From assembly GCA_903864515.1 (NCBI GenBank), contig CAIPFZ010000027.1, forward strand, positions 1-44,644: DNA of 44,644 nucleotides, given 5' to 3'. This DNA is from an uncultured bacterium (GTDB lineage: Bacteria > Patescibacteriota > Minisyncoccia > Phycocordibacterales > CAIZLB01). Each line of letters begins with the position of its first letter. The stretch's first letter is position 1. The notes beneath the pieces are model-generated. The model had not been told where the DNA came from. It ran no database searches and saw only the letters and a list, made by a program, of their open reading frames with translations. The position numbers and the translations under genes were made by a program. Of the stretch, positions 31,208 through 39,845 are shown in pieces.

Positions 31208-31891
31208 ATGAGAGTCTCAATAATCATACCTGCATATAATGAAGAACCAAACATAAAAGATACTCTTCAGTCTGTCTTGAAACAAAACTATGCAGATTTT
31301 GAAGTTATTGTAGTAGATAATAATAGTACTGATAAAACAGCTGAAATTGCAAAGAGTATGGGGGTTACAGTTTTACATGAAAGTAGAAAAGGAACTCAAT
31401 GGGCCAGAGAGTGCGGGAGAAAAATTGCAACAGGAGAAATTATAGCAAACCTAGATGCGGACTGCCTACCTGAACCTCTATGGCTCAAGAGTGGAGTTAA
31501 ACACTTTACCAACAAGAAAGTTATCGCTGTTGGTGGGCCTTATGATTATTACGATGGAAGATGGTCATTCAGAATTTTTTCCTTAATTTTTCAGAAGACT
31601 ATTTATCGCCTATTTAATTTCTTAATGCAAAAATCTAACAAAGGTGCAGTTCTTATTGGAGGAAACGTTTTCTTAAGAGCAGAAACACTTGAAAAAATTG
31701 GCGGGTATAATACTGACATAGTATTCTATGGCGATGATACTGATACAGCAAAAAGAATGTCAAAGGAAGGTTTGGTGATATTTGATACAAAATTAATTGT
31801 AAAAACCTCAGCAAGAAGACTTAAGTCCCATGGGTCATTTAAAATATCTGTTATCTATATTTATCACTTTTTCAAGACTATCTTTTCTTAA
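31208..31891 (+). CDS. family 2 glycosyltransferase
   Basis: 227 aa. GT-A fold start VSIIIPAYNEEPNIKDTLQS, nucleotide-binding VVDNNSTDKTAEIAK, and the DxD-like LDADCLPEPLW (about residue 87) are the GT2 signature. FYGDDTDTAKRM (about 177) supplies the ED-type acidic site. No membrane domain except a weak C-terminal hydrophobic tail. It transfers a sugar to an unknown acceptor, probably for surface glycans. TATTAT lies 7 nt before the ATG, so leaderless. Confidence 0.92.
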   Translation: MRVSIIIPAYNEEPNIKDTLQSVLKQNYADFEVIVVDNNSTDKTAEIAKSMGVTVLHESRKGTQWARECGRKIATGEIIANLDADCLPEPLWLKSGVKHFTNKKVIAVGGPYDYYDGRWSFRIFSLIFQKTIYRLFNFLMQKSNKGAVLIGGNVFLRAETLEKIGGYNTDIVFYGDDTDTAKRMSKEGLVIFDTKLIVKTSARRLKSHGSFKISVIYIYHFFKTIFS

Positions 31892-31960
31892 TACCTAACC
31901 CTGATTATCGGTAGAATTTCTAAATTTTAATATAACAATAAAGCATGTTAATATTTAAAT

Positions 31961-32422
31961 ATGTCTAAAATACAAAAGATGCCATATGCAGAATTTAAGG
32001 ATATTTACAGTAAGGTTCCAAAACTATCAGTTGAAGTCATAGTATTTAAGGAAGGTAAAATACTACTAACAAGAAGAGCTATTACGCCTGGGATTGGAGA
32101 ATGGCACACACCAGGAGGAACTGTTCTAAAGGGAGAAAAATTGAATCAAACAGTCAAGAGGGTTGCAAAGGAAGAACTTGGACTATCTGTTGATATTGTA
32201 AAGTTTTTGGGAATAATTGAATATGATAAATTCATTAATAAATATGAACAAGGAATAAGCCTGGCTTTTCTTGTTTCCCCAAAAGATAAAGGTAAAATTA
32301 CCCTAGATAGACAGTCAGATAAATATGAATATTTTCAAGAACTACCTAAAAATACAATTCGTAAGCAAAGAGACTTCTGCGTTGAAGTTTTAAGCATGAA
32401 AGTGTCAGAGAAGAAAGTTTAA
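31961..32422 (+). CDS. NUDIX hydrolase
   Basis: 153 aa. NUDIX box GGTVLKGEKLNQTVKRVAKEELGL at residues 53-75 fits G-x5-E-x7-R-x-A-x-E-E-x-G-U, with the catalytic Glu residues intact. HTPGG precedes it. N-terminal 20 residues resemble GDP-mannose mannosyl hydrolase-like proteins, but the substrate cannot be fixed. Acts on a nucleoside diphosphate linked to another moiety. Confidence 0.9.
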   Translation: MSKIQKMPYAEFKDIYSKVPKLSVEVIVFKEGKILLTRRAITPGIGEWHTPGGTVLKGEKLNQTVKRVAKEELGLSVDIVKFLGIIEYDKFINKYEQGISLAFLVSPKDKGKITLDRQSDKYEYFQELPKNTIRKQRDFCVEVLSMKVSEKKV

Positions 32423-32475
32423 AGATAATTGATTGAAATAATAATCAAACTTTTGTTTTAATTCTATAAAAATAC

Positions 32476-33051
32476 ATGATTTACTTACTCCTTAAGAAAA
32501 TAATAAAAATTACAATATCTTTATTTATCATCATCTTTGCACTGACTGTAATAATTATTGTAACTGACGGCTTAATTGATAATGTAAAGAAAAGCGATGT
32601 AATAGTAATATTAGGAAACAAAGTTGAATTAGATGGATCTCCTTCACCTAGGCTCAAAAGCAGACTTGATAAGGGTCTTGAACTCTATAAAAAGAATCTC
32701 GCACCACTTGTCATAGTAAGTGGTGGAACTGGAGTGGAAGGATACGATGAAGCCTTGACTATGAAAAACTATTTGATTAATCAAGGAATACCTTCAGAAA
32801 ATATAATACAAGACAGCGCCGGCATAGACAGTTTTAATACTGCAAGAAACGCAAAAAAGATAATTAGTGAAATGAAATTATCCTCCGCACTAGTTGTCAG
32901 TAATTATTATCACATATCAAGAACAAGGCTAGCGTTTAACAAACTTGGTGTAGAGAAAGTTTATTCAGCACATGCGGATTATTTTGAGACTAGAGACTTT
33001 TATTCTATCGCAAGAGAAGTTGCTGGATACTATTATCATCTTATCAGATAG
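32476..33051 (+). CDS. YdcF/SanA-like DUF218 protein
   Basis: 191 aa. N-terminal membrane anchor (residues 8-30), then the DUF218 core: SDVIVILGNKVELDGSPSPRL, PLVIVSGGTGVEGYDEA and the ALVVSNYYHISRTRLAF strand. In other bacteria the family includes SanA and ElyC, linked to envelope carrier-lipid or peptidoglycan metabolism; function here is inferred only as envelope-related. Active domain outside the membrane. Confidence 0.88.
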   Translation: MIYLLLKKIIKITISLFIIIFALTVIIIVTDGLIDNVKKSDVIVILGNKVELDGSPSPRLKSRLDKGLELYKKNLAPLVIVSGGTGVEGYDEALTMKNYLINQGIPSENIIQDSAGIDSFNTARNAKKIISEMKLSSALVVSNYYHISRTRLAFNKLGVEKVYSAHADYFETRDFYSIAREVAGYYYHLIR

Positions 33052-33123
33052 TTTTCATTTGAATGATATGAATTATAATATTACCAGGCAGAACACTAAT
33101 TACATGCTCCCGATAAGACATTA

Positions 33124-33639
33124 CTACTCGCACTTAATTTCTTGAAAGAAAATCATCTTAGGTGCCCCTACTCTGTCTGGTGTTAAAACTCCATCCTTAT
33201 CAGACAACAACCAATGCATCTTAACTAAGGTATCATTTTGAAATTTATAGACCTCCAATTCCTTCCCCTTTGAGCCCTCAACAATATAGGAATAAGTAAG
33301 CTCTAAATCTTCACCTTTTATAAATCCGGCTAAGTCACCGGTATACCCATTTGTCATATCAGGTCCATTCTGAGTTCCATTTTTAGATCCCACAACTCCG
33401 CCATCCTTAATATTTAGAACAACCTTCTCTTCCACTCTGTATGGCTCTTTTGCTGTAGCTAACTGTAAACGATGAAAACAATATTTTCCATTTTCTTTTA
33501 CAAACTCCTTAGGTTCAACAACCTTTTTTGCCTCTGTTGTTACCTTCACCCCTGAAGATGAGTCATTTTTGATATATAAAATACTCACAATAACAAGTAT
33601 TGCGATTCCAATCATTATCATTACCCTCTTCATATTCAT
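33124..33639 (-). CDS. membrane-anchored hypothetical protein
   Basis: 171 aa. One hydrophobic anchor at residues 5-23, then an extracytoplasmic, beta-rich domain with two cysteines (KYCFHRL and the C-terminal IKCE) that could form a disulfide. I recognise no family name, although this plan is common in CPR genomes. TATGAT lies 6 nt before the ATG at 33639, favouring that start over the one at 33633. Confidence 0.65.
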   Translation of the reverse strand: MNMKRVMIMIGIAILVIVSILYIKNDSSSGVKVTTEAKKVVEPKEFVKENGKYCFHRLQLATAKEPYRVEEKVVLNIKDGGVVGSKNGTQNGPDMTNGYTGDLAGFIKGEDLELTYSYIVEGSKGKELEVYKFQNDTLVKMHWLLSDKDGVLTPDRVGAPKMIFFQEIKCE

Positions 33640-33684
33640 ATCTATATCATATCACAAATTTAAGTATTCATTTTGACAGATACT

Positions 33685-33909
33685 CTATTCCTCCATATAT
33701 CTTCGGCTATTTTGTTCAATTAAATTCTTTGCATTATCAGCTTGATTAATCATCTCTCTTCCCTCTTCAATTGTATTTTTCCCATCTTTTTTATCCTTGA
33801 ATAAATCAGATCTCATTATTATAAAAGAAATGATCGCAACACCAATTAAAAGTGACACTAATCCAATGTAGCCATTATTAAATTTATTTTTTCTCAGGTT
33901 TTCCTTCAT
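33685..33909 (-). CDS. small single-helix membrane protein
   Basis: 74 aa, one membrane segment (residues 15-33) followed by a charged helical tail. No family known. Its start overlaps the 3' end of the MazG-like gene by 26 bp, so the two are translationally linked. Confidence 0.6.
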   Translation of the reverse strand: MKENLRKNKFNNGYIGLVSLLIGVAIISFIIMRSDLFKDKKDGKNTIEEGREMINQADNAKNLIEQNSRRYMEE

Positions 33910-34240
33910 GTTTTTTGTCTTTATATTTAGCTAATATTCTGCCCGATACAAGATTGAACGATTTTGTAACATCCACATCAAGTTGATTAGCAAGTCTACA
34001 TAAACCAAAAAATAAATCACCTATTCCATCTTCAAATGAATCCTTATCTGCCTTTATCACAGATTTCATTTCAGATGAATTCTTGTATCTAAGTAATTTG
34101 GACATTTCAATCAATTCTTCATGAAGGTGATCAAATTTATCAATATTTGGTTCATCGGACCATTTATTGTCTTTAGCAAAACTCCTGACTAAGTCCTGGG
34201 CTTCTGATATCTTTATTATCTTTTTAGATGTTTGTCTCAT
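33884..34240 (-). CDS. MazG-like nucleotide pyrophosphohydrolase
   Basis: 118 aa from the ATG at 34240; TATAAT ends 7 nt upstream, so leaderless, and the upstream TTG is rejected. Metal site: HLHEELIEMSKLLRY (E-E-x-x-E type) and DGIGDLFFGLCRLANQL (E/D-x-x-D type), the all-alpha NTP pyrophosphatase pattern of MazG-like short proteins. It probably hydrolyses non-canonical NTPs. Overlaps the next small membrane protein gene. Confidence 0.8.
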   Translation of the reverse strand: MRQTSKKIIKISEAQDLVRSFAKDNKWSDEPNIDKFDHLHEELIEMSKLLRYKNSSEMKSVIKADKDSFEDGIGDLFFGLCRLANQLDVDVTKSFNLVSGRILAKYKDKKHEGKPEKK

Positions 34241-34342
34241 ATCATAAATTATAACATATCTGACCAAGTTAAAAACCAGACGTTAAATCGCCCATTGAAT
34301 TAGCCGCGGTATTCAAAAAGTAAAAGTAAAAGTGACTCAACA

Positions 34343-34900
34343 CTAAACTCCAAGTGACCCTAGAGCCTCTAGAACCTCTGGGAACTCAATATAACCATCA
34401 TCGCTAGTTAAATGACCACCCCTATGAATTATCACAAATTTTCCACCCAAATTCTTATGTAAATGTCTACCTGTTTCATTTAATACATATTTATCATTAT
34501 CAGAATGTATCATCACAACCCTATCTGAAATTATTTTCTTGATTTTTATAAAATCAACATCGCTTTGACAAAATCCATCCGGATATGAATAACCAACAGG
34601 TAATGCAAATGAAGCAACGAGAACAATACCACCCACCCTAGTATCCTCTGGTAGACCTTCAAGATATCTAAGTATGCTTATTCCACCAAGGCTGTGTCCA
34701 ACAAAAAAAGTATCTTCATCAACATCCTTAATATTTTCATTGAGATAATCAATCCAAACATTTTGAATTGGATGTTTTGAATCTGGCATGGTCAAGTCCA
34801 ACACTTTAACACCTCGTACCTCCAATTCCGATTTAAGCCAAGGAAACCAATTTGATGTTGGATTGCCGGCCCAACCGTGAACAATAATTACTCTTTTCAT
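34343..34900 (-). CDS. RBBP9/YdeN-family alpha/beta hydrolase
   Basis: 185 aa. VIIVHGWAGNPTSNWFPWL at the N terminus and the nucleophile elbow FFVGHSLGGISILRYL (Ser at about residue 73), with MIHSDNDKYV (Asp) and HRGGHLTSDDGY (His) completing the triad. This is the small serine hydrolase family RBBP9/YdeN; substrate unknown. Follows the small membrane protein by 2 bp, so one operon. Confidence 0.9.
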   Translation of the reverse strand: MKRVIIVHGWAGNPTSNWFPWLKSELEVRGVKVLDLTMPDSKHPIQNVWIDYLNENIKDVDEDTFFVGHSLGGISILRYLEGLPEDTRVGGIVLVASFALPVGYSYPDGFCQSDVDFIKIKKIISDRVVMIHSDNDKYVLNETGRHLHKNLGGKFVIIHRGGHLTSDDGYIEFPEVLEALGSLGV

Positions 34901-34902
34901 AT

Positions 34903-35169
34903 CTACTTAATATTATTTAGATTTTTATACAGAGTACCTGTAAACAAAAGAGCGATAATTCCAATTATCATCAAAAGAGATGGGTATCTTTGAAATACCT
35001 CTATTTTTTCTATCCATATATTAAATCCTCCTAAAATTGCAGCAAAACTGAAAACCGACAAGAAAGAGAATAGTAATGGATAACGTCTCAATACAGGCTG
35101 GGTATATTTACCAGCACCGTCGTTTACTCCTCTAACTATATCTTCAGCTTTTTTAATTGGATCTTTCAT
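34903..35169 (-). CDS. small two-helix membrane protein
   Basis: 88 aa with two hydrophobic segments (residues 32-52 and 65-81) and a basic N terminus. Not assigned to a named family. It ends 2 bp before the hydrolase start, so probably first gene of that operon. Confidence 0.65.
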   Translation of the reverse strand: MKDPIKKAEDIVRGVNDGAGKYTQPVLRRYPLLFSFLSVFSFAAILGGFNIWIEKIEVFQRYPSLLMIIGIIALLFTGTLYKNLNNIK

Positions 35170-35212
35170 TAATTATTTGTTTAAATTTTCGCCACTATAT
35201 TATTTTACTAAC

Positions 35213-35380
35213 TTATTGTGGCAAGAATGTACTAATTAGTACACCTATAAAATACGGCCACAGAATTATTGCCAATACCCCTTTCCAAAAAGATAACTTA
35301 AGAAAGCCGATCGTAAAAAGCCAACCTATCATCCAAACACCTCCCAAGAAACTGTTTTGTTCTACTTTTACTATACTCAT
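35213..35380 (-). CDS. very small membrane protein (55 aa)
   Basis: 55 aa starting MSIVKVEQNSFLGGVW and ending LISTFLPQ, with two hydrophobic stretches (about 13-28 and 34-50). TATAAT lies about 8 nt before the ATG. The opposite-strand reading frame here is likely a shadow. It lies in the gap between the membrane protein at 34903 and the plus-strand gene at 35503. Confidence 0.5.
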   Translation of the reverse strand: MSIVKVEQNSFLGGVWMIGWLFTIGFLKLSFWKGVLAIILWPYFIGVLISTFLPQ

Positions 35381-35502
35381 GATTTTATATTATAGTTGTT
35401 AATTTATACATTGCACCCAGCAACGTTTTACCCATTATAACAGATTTGAATGGTCATTAAAACAGTTATTCAAAAGATAATTGAATGTGCTACAATATAA
35501 AT

Positions 35503-35913
35503 ATGTCAGACTATATATCAAGAGTTAAAGCCCTTAATCTACCCGAAGATGAATTCTTTGTTTGTGGAAGTGCAATTATGGACGTACTTGGAATACGCAA
35601 AGCAGCGGACATAGATATACTAGTTTCCCCTCGCCTGTATGAAAAACTTGAAAGAGAAGACGGCTGGAAAAAGCACCCCAAATACAATATCCTTCAAGAT
35701 AAAGATAAAATATGTGGAGCAAAAGTTACGCTAGACTTCATGAAAGAGAATTATGCCCTTGAAGACGTCTTGCCTCTCGCTACTTTCATAGAAGGTGTAC
35801 CATTCATGAGTTTAGAAATGTTAATAAATGCAAAAGAACAAATGGGCAGAGATAAGGATTTTGCAGATATTAAGTTGATAGAGGAATATTTGGATAAAAA
35901 TAGGATAAACTAA
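35503..35913 (+). CDS. nucleotidyltransferase-fold protein
   Basis: 136 aa from the ATG at 35503 (TACAAT ends 6 nt upstream, so leaderless). FFVCGSAIMDVLGIRKAADIDILVS has the G-S and D-x-D pattern of the Pol-beta-type nucleotidyltransferase superfamily. The rest (MSLEMLINAKEQMGRDKDF) matches short uncharacterised members. No partner such as a MNT/HEPN or AbiEi gene is adjacent. Substrate unknown. Confidence 0.7.
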   Translation: MSDYISRVKALNLPEDEFFVCGSAIMDVLGIRKAADIDILVSPRLYEKLEREDGWKKHPKYNILQDKDKICGAKVTLDFMKENYALEDVLPLATFIEGVPFMSLEMLINAKEQMGRDKDFADIKLIEEYLDKNRIN

Positions 35914-35978
35914 TACTTAATGTGTATTTTAATATTCAAAAGAACTACAATTACTAGTAGTTATTGAATGAATTAATT

Positions 35979-36425
35979 CTATATCACCGCCTCCCTTATA
36001 ATACCTATAGTCTTAAGATACAGAAGCGTTGAATCTGATAGATATTTAATATTTTTAATTTCATCAATAGATAGGAATTTCTGCTGTTTATGTTTTTCTG
36101 GCTCATTATTTTTAACCTCTCCTGTGTATTTTAGAACTTTGAACAAATGCAGAAGTACTTCAACATCTACCCCGTCTCTATTATAGGAATAATTATTAGC
36201 TTCAATTTCCTCTGCAGATTCAATAATAATTCCACACTCCTCCAATACTTCCTGCTTTAAGCCGTCCTCTATACTCTGTTGAGGCAAGACCTTCCCCACT
36301 GGAATAGTCCAGAATCCATATTTAACATGCTCTTGCATTAACACCTCCCCCTCTTCATTGGTTATAATAGCAGCAATTCCGTGATGATTAGATATATCCT
36401 CTTGATTGTATTTAACTTTATTCAT
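35979..36425 (-). CDS. NUDIX hydrolase, divergent active site
   Basis: 148 aa. The NUDIX box GKVLPQQSIEDGLKQEVLEECG (about residues 44-65) deviates: the first Glu is Gln and the Arg is Gln, while the E-V-L-E-E core is intact. It may bind rather than hydrolyse, or act weakly. WTIPVGK precedes the box. Otherwise a typical MutT/NUDIX fold. Confidence 0.85.
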   Translation of the reverse strand: MNKVKYNQEDISNHHGIAAIITNEEGEVLMQEHVKYGFWTIPVGKVLPQQSIEDGLKQEVLEECGIIIESAEEIEANNYSYNRDGVDVEVLLHLFKVLKYTGEVKNNEPEKHKQQKFLSIDEIKNIKYLSDSTLLYLKTIGIIREAVI

Positions 36426-36584
36426 TATCTGTAAATAGTATCATTAATTTCTGAATACAATCAATGTCAAAAAAATGGCAATCTTAAGATGGTCGCCTTT
36501 AGATGGCATTAATTATAACATTTGTGATATCATATATATTGACATACTTAGAGTATTATAATTACTAAATAATATAAAAATAAA

Positions 36585-36794
36585 ATGACATTTAAAATTT
36601 CAAAAAATGAAGGTAACATGGACAGATTAATTCGCGTGCTTATTGCCATAGCACTCGCTCTATTTGCATACTTTTGGCTTGGTGGAATATGGCAGATTGT
36701 ATTCTATATAATTAGTGGTATCAGTCTTTTCACGGCAATAACAGGTTTTTGTACACTGTACAAAATACTTGGAATAAATACATGTAGAATTTAG
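36585..36794 (+). CDS. DUF2892-type inner membrane protein
   Basis: 69 aa. NEGNMDRLIRVLIAIALALF followed by a second hydrophobic segment and FTAITGFCTLYKILGINTC is the DUF2892 (YgaP membrane) pattern, including the conserved Cys pair. Two membrane helices. First gene before the ECF-sigma group. Confidence 0.85.
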   Translation: MTFKISKNEGNMDRLIRVLIAIALALFAYFWLGGIWQIVFYIISGISLFTAITGFCTLYKILGINTCRI

Positions 36795-36886
36795 TATTTG
36801 TCATATCGTACTAACAGATAGCATGGGGTGAAATTCCTTTTGTTAAAGTATACATCAAAACAGGACGATGAAAGAAAAAGGAGTGT

Positions 36887-36956
36887 TGTGTTGTATTAGA
36901 GGTAGGAAGGCTGAAATCAATTAAATCAATCTTTCTTTATCAATCTATACAACACA
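36887..36956 (+). promoter_or_regulatory. long-range inverted repeat in a leader
   Basis: TGTGTTGTAT (36887-36896) and ATACAACACA (36947-36956) pair over 10 bp just before the ATG at 36963, enclosing 50 nt. Could fold over the translation start region. Confidence 0.4.
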
Positions 36957-36962
36957 ATCATC

Positions 36963-37346
36963 ATGAAAAATACAACATTAAGAATAGGAATTTTAGCTCT
37001 CATTTTGGGAATAACAGCCATTTCCGTAGAATCAGCCTTTGCATACAAAGGAGATCCTGCTACAAAGGGTCCAAATTATTCAGTGGAGCGCCACACAGCA
37101 ATGTTAAAGGCTTTTGAAAATAAAGACTACACTGCTTGGAAGAATCTTATGCAAAGCAAAGGTAAGGTAACTCAAGTAATTACTGAAGCAAATTTTCCAA
37201 AGTTTGTAGAGGCCCACAATCTTGCATTGCAAGGTAAGACTGTGGAAGCACAAAAGATACGCCAAGAACTTGGACTGGGCTTAAAAAATGGGACAGGTAG
37301 ACATGGAGGCGGCATGGGAATGAATAAAAATCCAAAAAACAAGTAA
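36963..37346 (+). CDS. small secreted protein of unknown function
   Basis: 127 aa. Signal peptide at residues 1-27 (cut after SAFA), then a short helical domain (residues 40-100: MLKAFENKDYTAWKNLM, FPKFVEAHNLALQGKTVEA) and a Gly/His/Met-rich tail (GRHGGGMGMNKNP) that could bind metal. No family named. It precedes the ECF sigma gene and probably belongs to the same response, separated by a hairpin. Confidence 0.7.
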   Translation: MKNTTLRIGILALILGITAISVESAFAYKGDPATKGPNYSVERHTAMLKAFENKDYTAWKNLMQSKGKVTQVITEANFPKFVEAHNLALQGKTVEAQKIRQELGLGLKNGTGRHGGGMGMNKNPKNK

Positions 37347-37369
37347 TATTTTCAATTAATACTCCCTGA

Positions 37370-37399
37370 ATCAAACTCCGACATTTGCCGGAGTTTGAT
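37370..37399 (+). terminator. hairpin at the end of the secreted protein gene
   Basis: ATCAAACTCCG and its complement pair perfectly (11 bp). No strong T-tract follows; a TATAAT (37401-37406) does, so this may be both terminator and part of the sigma-gene promoter. Confidence 0.55.
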
Positions 37400-37429
37400 G
37401 TATAATTCCAATATGACATCAATATAGAT

Positions 37430-37972
37430 ATGCAAGAATCTTTAAATTTAACCGATGAAGAGATAGTGGAAAAAATTCGCTTAAACGATAGGGATCTTTA
37501 TGCTGTCATAATTGATAGATATAAGAATAAGCTTTTGAGATATGCTGGTAATTTAGTTCATGATGAAGATAAAGCAAGTCACATTGTCCAAGACTCATTA
37601 GTAAAAGCCTACATAAATCTTAATGGTTTTAATACAAAATATAAATTTTCAAGTTGGATATACAGAATTGTACACAATGAAGCGATAAACATCATAAAGA
37701 AACATAAAAAGGAAATTCCGCTATTAGATGATTTTGATTTTGAAAGCGAGGAAGATATTGCAAAAGACTTTGATAAAAAAGAAATGATAATATATTTAGA
37801 GAAATGTTTGGATTCAATACCACTCATGTATTCTGAACCACTCACTTTATATTATTTAGAAGAAAAATCATATGAAGAAATAAGTGATATTCTGAGAATT
37901 CCAACAGGTACAGTAGCTACAAGAATTAATAGAGCCAAGAAATTAATGAAAAAAACATGTCAAAAGAATTAG
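37430..37972 (+). CDS. ECF-type sigma-70 factor
   Basis: 180 aa. Region 2 at residues 12-80 (DRYKNKLLRYAGNLVHDEDKA, then VQDSLVKAYINLNGF and FSSWIYRIVHNEAINIIKK) and region 4 at 125-175 (LTLYYLEEKSYEEISDILRIPTGTVATRINRAKKLMKK). No region 3, as in ECF factors. It is followed with a 16-bp overlap by a three-helix membrane protein that may be its anti-sigma factor. Confidence 0.92.
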   Translation: MQESLNLTDEEIVEKIRLNDRDLYAVIIDRYKNKLLRYAGNLVHDEDKASHIVQDSLVKAYINLNGFNTKYKFSSWIYRIVHNEAINIIKKHKKEIPLLDDFDFESEEDIAKDFDKKEMIIYLEKCLDSIPLMYSEPLTLYYLEEKSYEEISDILRIPTGTVATRINRAKKLMKKTCQKN

Positions 37973-38478
37973 ATAAAATCAATAAAATTGAAGACAATAT
38001 CATGAATCAAATTCATGATGGTAAAATAAAGATGCGCCCTAAATCATATTTTATATTTGGATCAATACTTACTTTTATAGGACTTGTATCGTCCGTAATA
38101 GCATCAGTCTTCTTATTTGGCTTAATACGATTCTCCATACGATCTCACGGGCCAATGGGTAGTTATAAATTTGAAAAGATGCTATCAAATTTCCCCTGGT
38201 GGGCATTACTACTTGCAATTGTAGGTCTAATAGCTGGTATATGGCTACTTCGTAAATATGACTTTTCATTTAAAGTCAATTTCAAAGCGATTATTGTATT
38301 ATTTATTCTAGCCATAATGATTGGTGGCTGGATAATTGATAGCACAGGACTAAATGATAAGTTAATTCAACGTGGTCCAATGCGAGGCGTTATGAGACAG
38401 TATATGCAGGAGCCTAATTTACAGATGGACAATAATGCAGGCCGAGGCTGGGGTAAAGTAAACAAAGATTCAAATTAG
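37957..38478 (+). CDS. three-helix membrane protein, possible anti-sigma factor
   Basis: 173 aa, overlapping the sigma gene by 16 bp, so translationally coupled. N-terminal 28 residues are cytoplasmic and charged (KINKIEDNIMNQIHDGKIKM), then membrane segments at about 32-55, 80-95 and 108-122, and an extracytoplasmic tail rich in Met, Arg and Gly (MRGVMRQYMQEP). Position fits an anti-sigma factor; no ZAS-type HxxxCxxC motif, so this is inference. Confidence 0.65.
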   Translation: MSKELDKINKIEDNIMNQIHDGKIKMRPKSYFIFGSILTFIGLVSSVIASVFLFGLIRFSIRSHGPMGSYKFEKMLSNFPWWALLLAIVGLIAGIWLLRKYDFSFKVNFKAIIVLFILAIMIGGWIIDSTGLNDKLIQRGPMRGVMRQYMQEPNLQMDNNAGRGWGKVNKDSN

Positions 38479-38549
38479 ATATAAGGATATTTACTGTTTT
38501 TATACTTATCACATTACTACATTTGCCTAAAGATGGTAAAATAATATCT

Positions 38550-39152
38550 ATGAACAAAACAATTATAGCAACATTAGTCATTGGGATTCTAGCTGGTGGA
38601 ATTTCAATAAGTATCGCATCAAATTATAATAAGAAAGAATCAGATGTATCTCTGTTGGGTATGCAGACAAGTAGACAAAACAATAGTATCAACAAGGAAA
38701 ACTGTTTAGCTGATGAATGTTTATTAATTAATAATTTAGATTATCCAGTTGGAAAATTGAATGATAATATCAAAAAATCACTAGACAAAGCTATTCAAGA
38801 TGAATATAAAGCCAGATCAACATATGAGGCAGTAATTAAAAAGTTTGGATCTGTTAGACCATTCTCTATGATAATCAGAGCAGAAGAACAGCATATTAAT
38901 TCATTAAAAGCTATTTACGATAAATATGGAGTAGATATCCCAGAAGAGAAGAAACAACAAATTGTCTTACCAGAAACATTAAAAGAAGTGTGCTCAATCG
39001 GAGTTAAAGCAGAAATTGATAATGTAAAACTTTATAAGGAAGAATTATTACAAAATGTTTCTACTCATGAAGATATAGTATTTGTATTTACAAACCTTAT
39101 GAATGCTTCTCAAGATAAGCACCTACCTGCTTTTGAGAGATGTGCTAGATAG
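38550..39152 (+). CDS. DUF2202 ferritin-like protein, membrane anchored
   Basis: 200 aa from the ATG at 38550. Anchor at residues 4-22, a spacer with two cysteines (ENCLADECLL), then DUF2202: KAIQDEYKARSTYEAVIKKFG and IIRAEEQHINSLKAIYDKYG carry the Glu and E-x-x-H ferritin-like metal ligands, and KAEIDNVKLYKEELLQ the second pair. Probably a four-helix metal- or oxidant-handling protein outside the membrane. Likely part of the sigma-factor response. Confidence 0.85.
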   Translation: MNKTIIATLVIGILAGGISISIASNYNKKESDVSLLGMQTSRQNNSINKENCLADECLLINNLDYPVGKLNDNIKKSLDKAIQDEYKARSTYEAVIKKFGSVRPFSMIIRAEEQHINSLKAIYDKYGVDIPEEKKQQIVLPETLKEVCSIGVKAEIDNVKLYKEELLQNVSTHEDIVFVFTNLMNASQDKHLPAFERCAR

Positions 39153-39199
39153 CTTTTTACTGGGTATAATACACCAAGACTCCGATTAATTACGGGGAC

Positions 39200-39583
39200 T
39201 TACAGTCTTGGAATAATACCTCCATTATAAATTACAAATGAAATTGATAGGATGATTGTCAAAATATTAATCACCACAAAGAGTGTGTATATTTTATGAT
39301 CATACATTTTTGAGTGATCTGTTTTATCAGCCCTCCTAATTAATATGGATGATTTTATAGAAACAAAAATAGCAACAATACAATAAATTGAGAATAATCC
39401 CCAAAATATATTACCCTCATGTGTCATAGAAAAATTAAGGCCGCCTCCTTCAAAAACACCTTCTATCCAAAAATAGTAGAACGATGCTATTACAGCAGAC
39501 CACCACATGGGATTAAAGACCTGAGCTAAAAGAGAGGTTATGGTTATTGTTTTTAATATTAATTTATTGGAATTTTTTTGCAT
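39200..39583 (-). CDS. four-helix membrane protein
   Basis: 127 aa with membrane segments at about 13-40, 60-78 and 98-120. No family recognised. It follows the small gene at 39598-39759 on the same strand by 14 bp and is probably co-transcribed with it. Confidence 0.65.
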   Translation of the reverse strand: MQKNSNKLILKTITITSLLAQVFNPMWWSAVIASFYYFWIEGVFEGGGLNFSMTHEGNIFWGLFSIYCIVAIFVSIKSSILIRRADKTDHSKMYDHKIYTLFVVINILTIILSISFVIYNGGIIPRL

Positions 39584-39597
39584 ATTTCTAAGATTAT

Positions 39598-39759
39598 TTA
39601 ATTAGTTATCATATACCTTTTTCTTACAATATAACTTAATATTAGAAATACAGCATCATATTTTTCACCATTACCAGCTAAACTTCTCCAACTCTGAACT
39701 TCTTGATTAAACTCGTATGGAGATGTTTGCATAAAAGCATTATATTCACGACTTTCCAT
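39598..39759 (-). CDS. very small hypothetical protein (53 aa)
   Basis: 53 aa starting MESREYNAFMQTSPYEF and containing SWRSLAGNGEKYDAVFLIL, a pattern with one amphipathic and one more hydrophobic helix. TACAAT in an extended -10 (TGATACAAT) ends 6 nt before the ATG, the leaderless arrangement of real genes here. Upstream neighbour of the four-helix membrane protein. Confidence 0.5.
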   Translation of the reverse strand: MESREYNAFMQTSPYEFNQEVQSWRSLAGNGEKYDAVFLILSYIVRKRYMITN

Positions 39760-39845
39760 GTGGAGATTGTATCATAATTTAGTGAAAATTAAGAGGACAA
39801 TTTTATTGAATTGATTACATTCAACAATCATGATAATATACAATT

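Noticed and set aside
35157-35402. Plus-strand frame of 81 codons
   Set aside because: It is antisense to the better supported 55-aa membrane protein frame on the minus strand and overlaps the start of the gene at 34903-35169.
36831-36892. GGTGAAATTCC, reminiscent of a cobalamin riboswitch
   Set aside because: No B12 box or matching distal elements follow, and the surrounding leader does not fold accordingly.
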